Source: Pseudomonadales bacterium
GTDB taxonomy: Bacteria; Pseudomonadota; Gammaproteobacteria; Pseudomonadales; Azotimanducaceae
NCBI GenBank assembly: GCA_029249645.1
Contig: JAQWWC010000221.1
Span: forward strand, 1-33,872
Direction of reading: 5' to 3'
Length of the DNA stretch: 33,872 bases
The notes under the pieces were generated by a model. The model had not been told where the DNA came from. It ran no database searches and was given only the letters and a program-made list of their open reading frames with translations. Positions 33,814-33,872 of this stretch are shown here, one piece after another; position 1 is the stretch's first letter, and each line of letters opens with the position of its first letter. Position numbers and translations under genes: made by a program.

Positions 33814-33872
33814 CTAAGACACCATATCGACATCAATAAAAGCGGCGTCTCGCTTTCGGATACTCAGAAGGG
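33814..33872 (-). CDS. feoA: FeoA, C-terminal end (cut by window edge)
   Basis: Only the last 18 codons and the TAG are inside the window. They read LLSIRKRDAAFIDVDMVS, which fits the final β-strands of the FeoA SH3-like domain (an LxLRxxDAxxIxV pattern). Its position 17 bp upstream of feoB in the same direction supports the call. Confidence 0.75.
   Translation of the reverse strand, partial: LLSIRKRDAAFIDVDMVS

Overview
The window looks like chromosomal DNA of a free-living, probably marine, gammaproteobacterium. This rests on a clear heat-shock sigma factor RpoH with its family-specific box, malate synthase G, endonuclease VIII (Nei), a TorF-like porin, FeoA/FeoB, two TonB-dependent receptors and moderate GC content. 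No tRNA, rRNA, phage gene, transposase or CRISPR array was seen. Most genes are ordinary metabolism and transport.

Layout. 1-3.5 kb: a secreted subtilisin-like protease carrying two different tandem-repeat arrays, one on each side of the catalytic domain, with a structured leader and a phased direct-repeat site upstream. 3.5-6.8 kb: malate synthase G, divergent from a malyl-CoA-lyase-like protein. 6.8-10.1 kb: nei, an RNase J-like nuclease overlapping it by 4 bp, and an NAD-type isocitrate dehydrogenase. 10.1-12.9 kb: a class III CoA-transferase divergent from an amidase. 12.9-17.4 kb: a vitamin B1 island with a TPP riboswitch, a TonB receptor, a small YkoF-like thiamine-binding protein and a PnuC/PnuT transporter, followed by a decayed secreted-protein gene and a terminator. 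17.4-21.3 kb: TorF-like porin, then an acyl-CoA ligase translationally coupled to a second class III CoA-transferase. 21.3-24.9 kb: a cysteine-rich protein with a DUF169 protein, rpoH, an MTH1-like Nudix hydrolase and dienelactone hydrolase. 25-28.2 kb: an SGNH-fold protein lacking its nucleophile, then a cobalamin riboswitch and a BtuB-like receptor. 28.4-33.9 kb: dienoyl-CoA isomerase, amino-acid permease, Na+/Ca2+ exchanger, feoB and the 3' end of feoA.

How it fits together. The cell scavenges vitamins B1 and B12 under riboswitch control; in both leaders an upstream segment is exactly complementary to the Shine-Dalgarno (6 bp and 7 bp), suggesting control of translation. Several CoA-linked catabolic genes (two CoA-transferases, a ligase, an isomerase, a malyl-CoA lyase) together with malate synthase G suggest growth on fatty acids, acetate or glyoxylate-yielding compounds. 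The most unusual objects are the doubly repetitive protease, the paired vitamin riboswitch loci, the catalytically incomplete SGNH protein and the Cys-rich/DUF169 pair.
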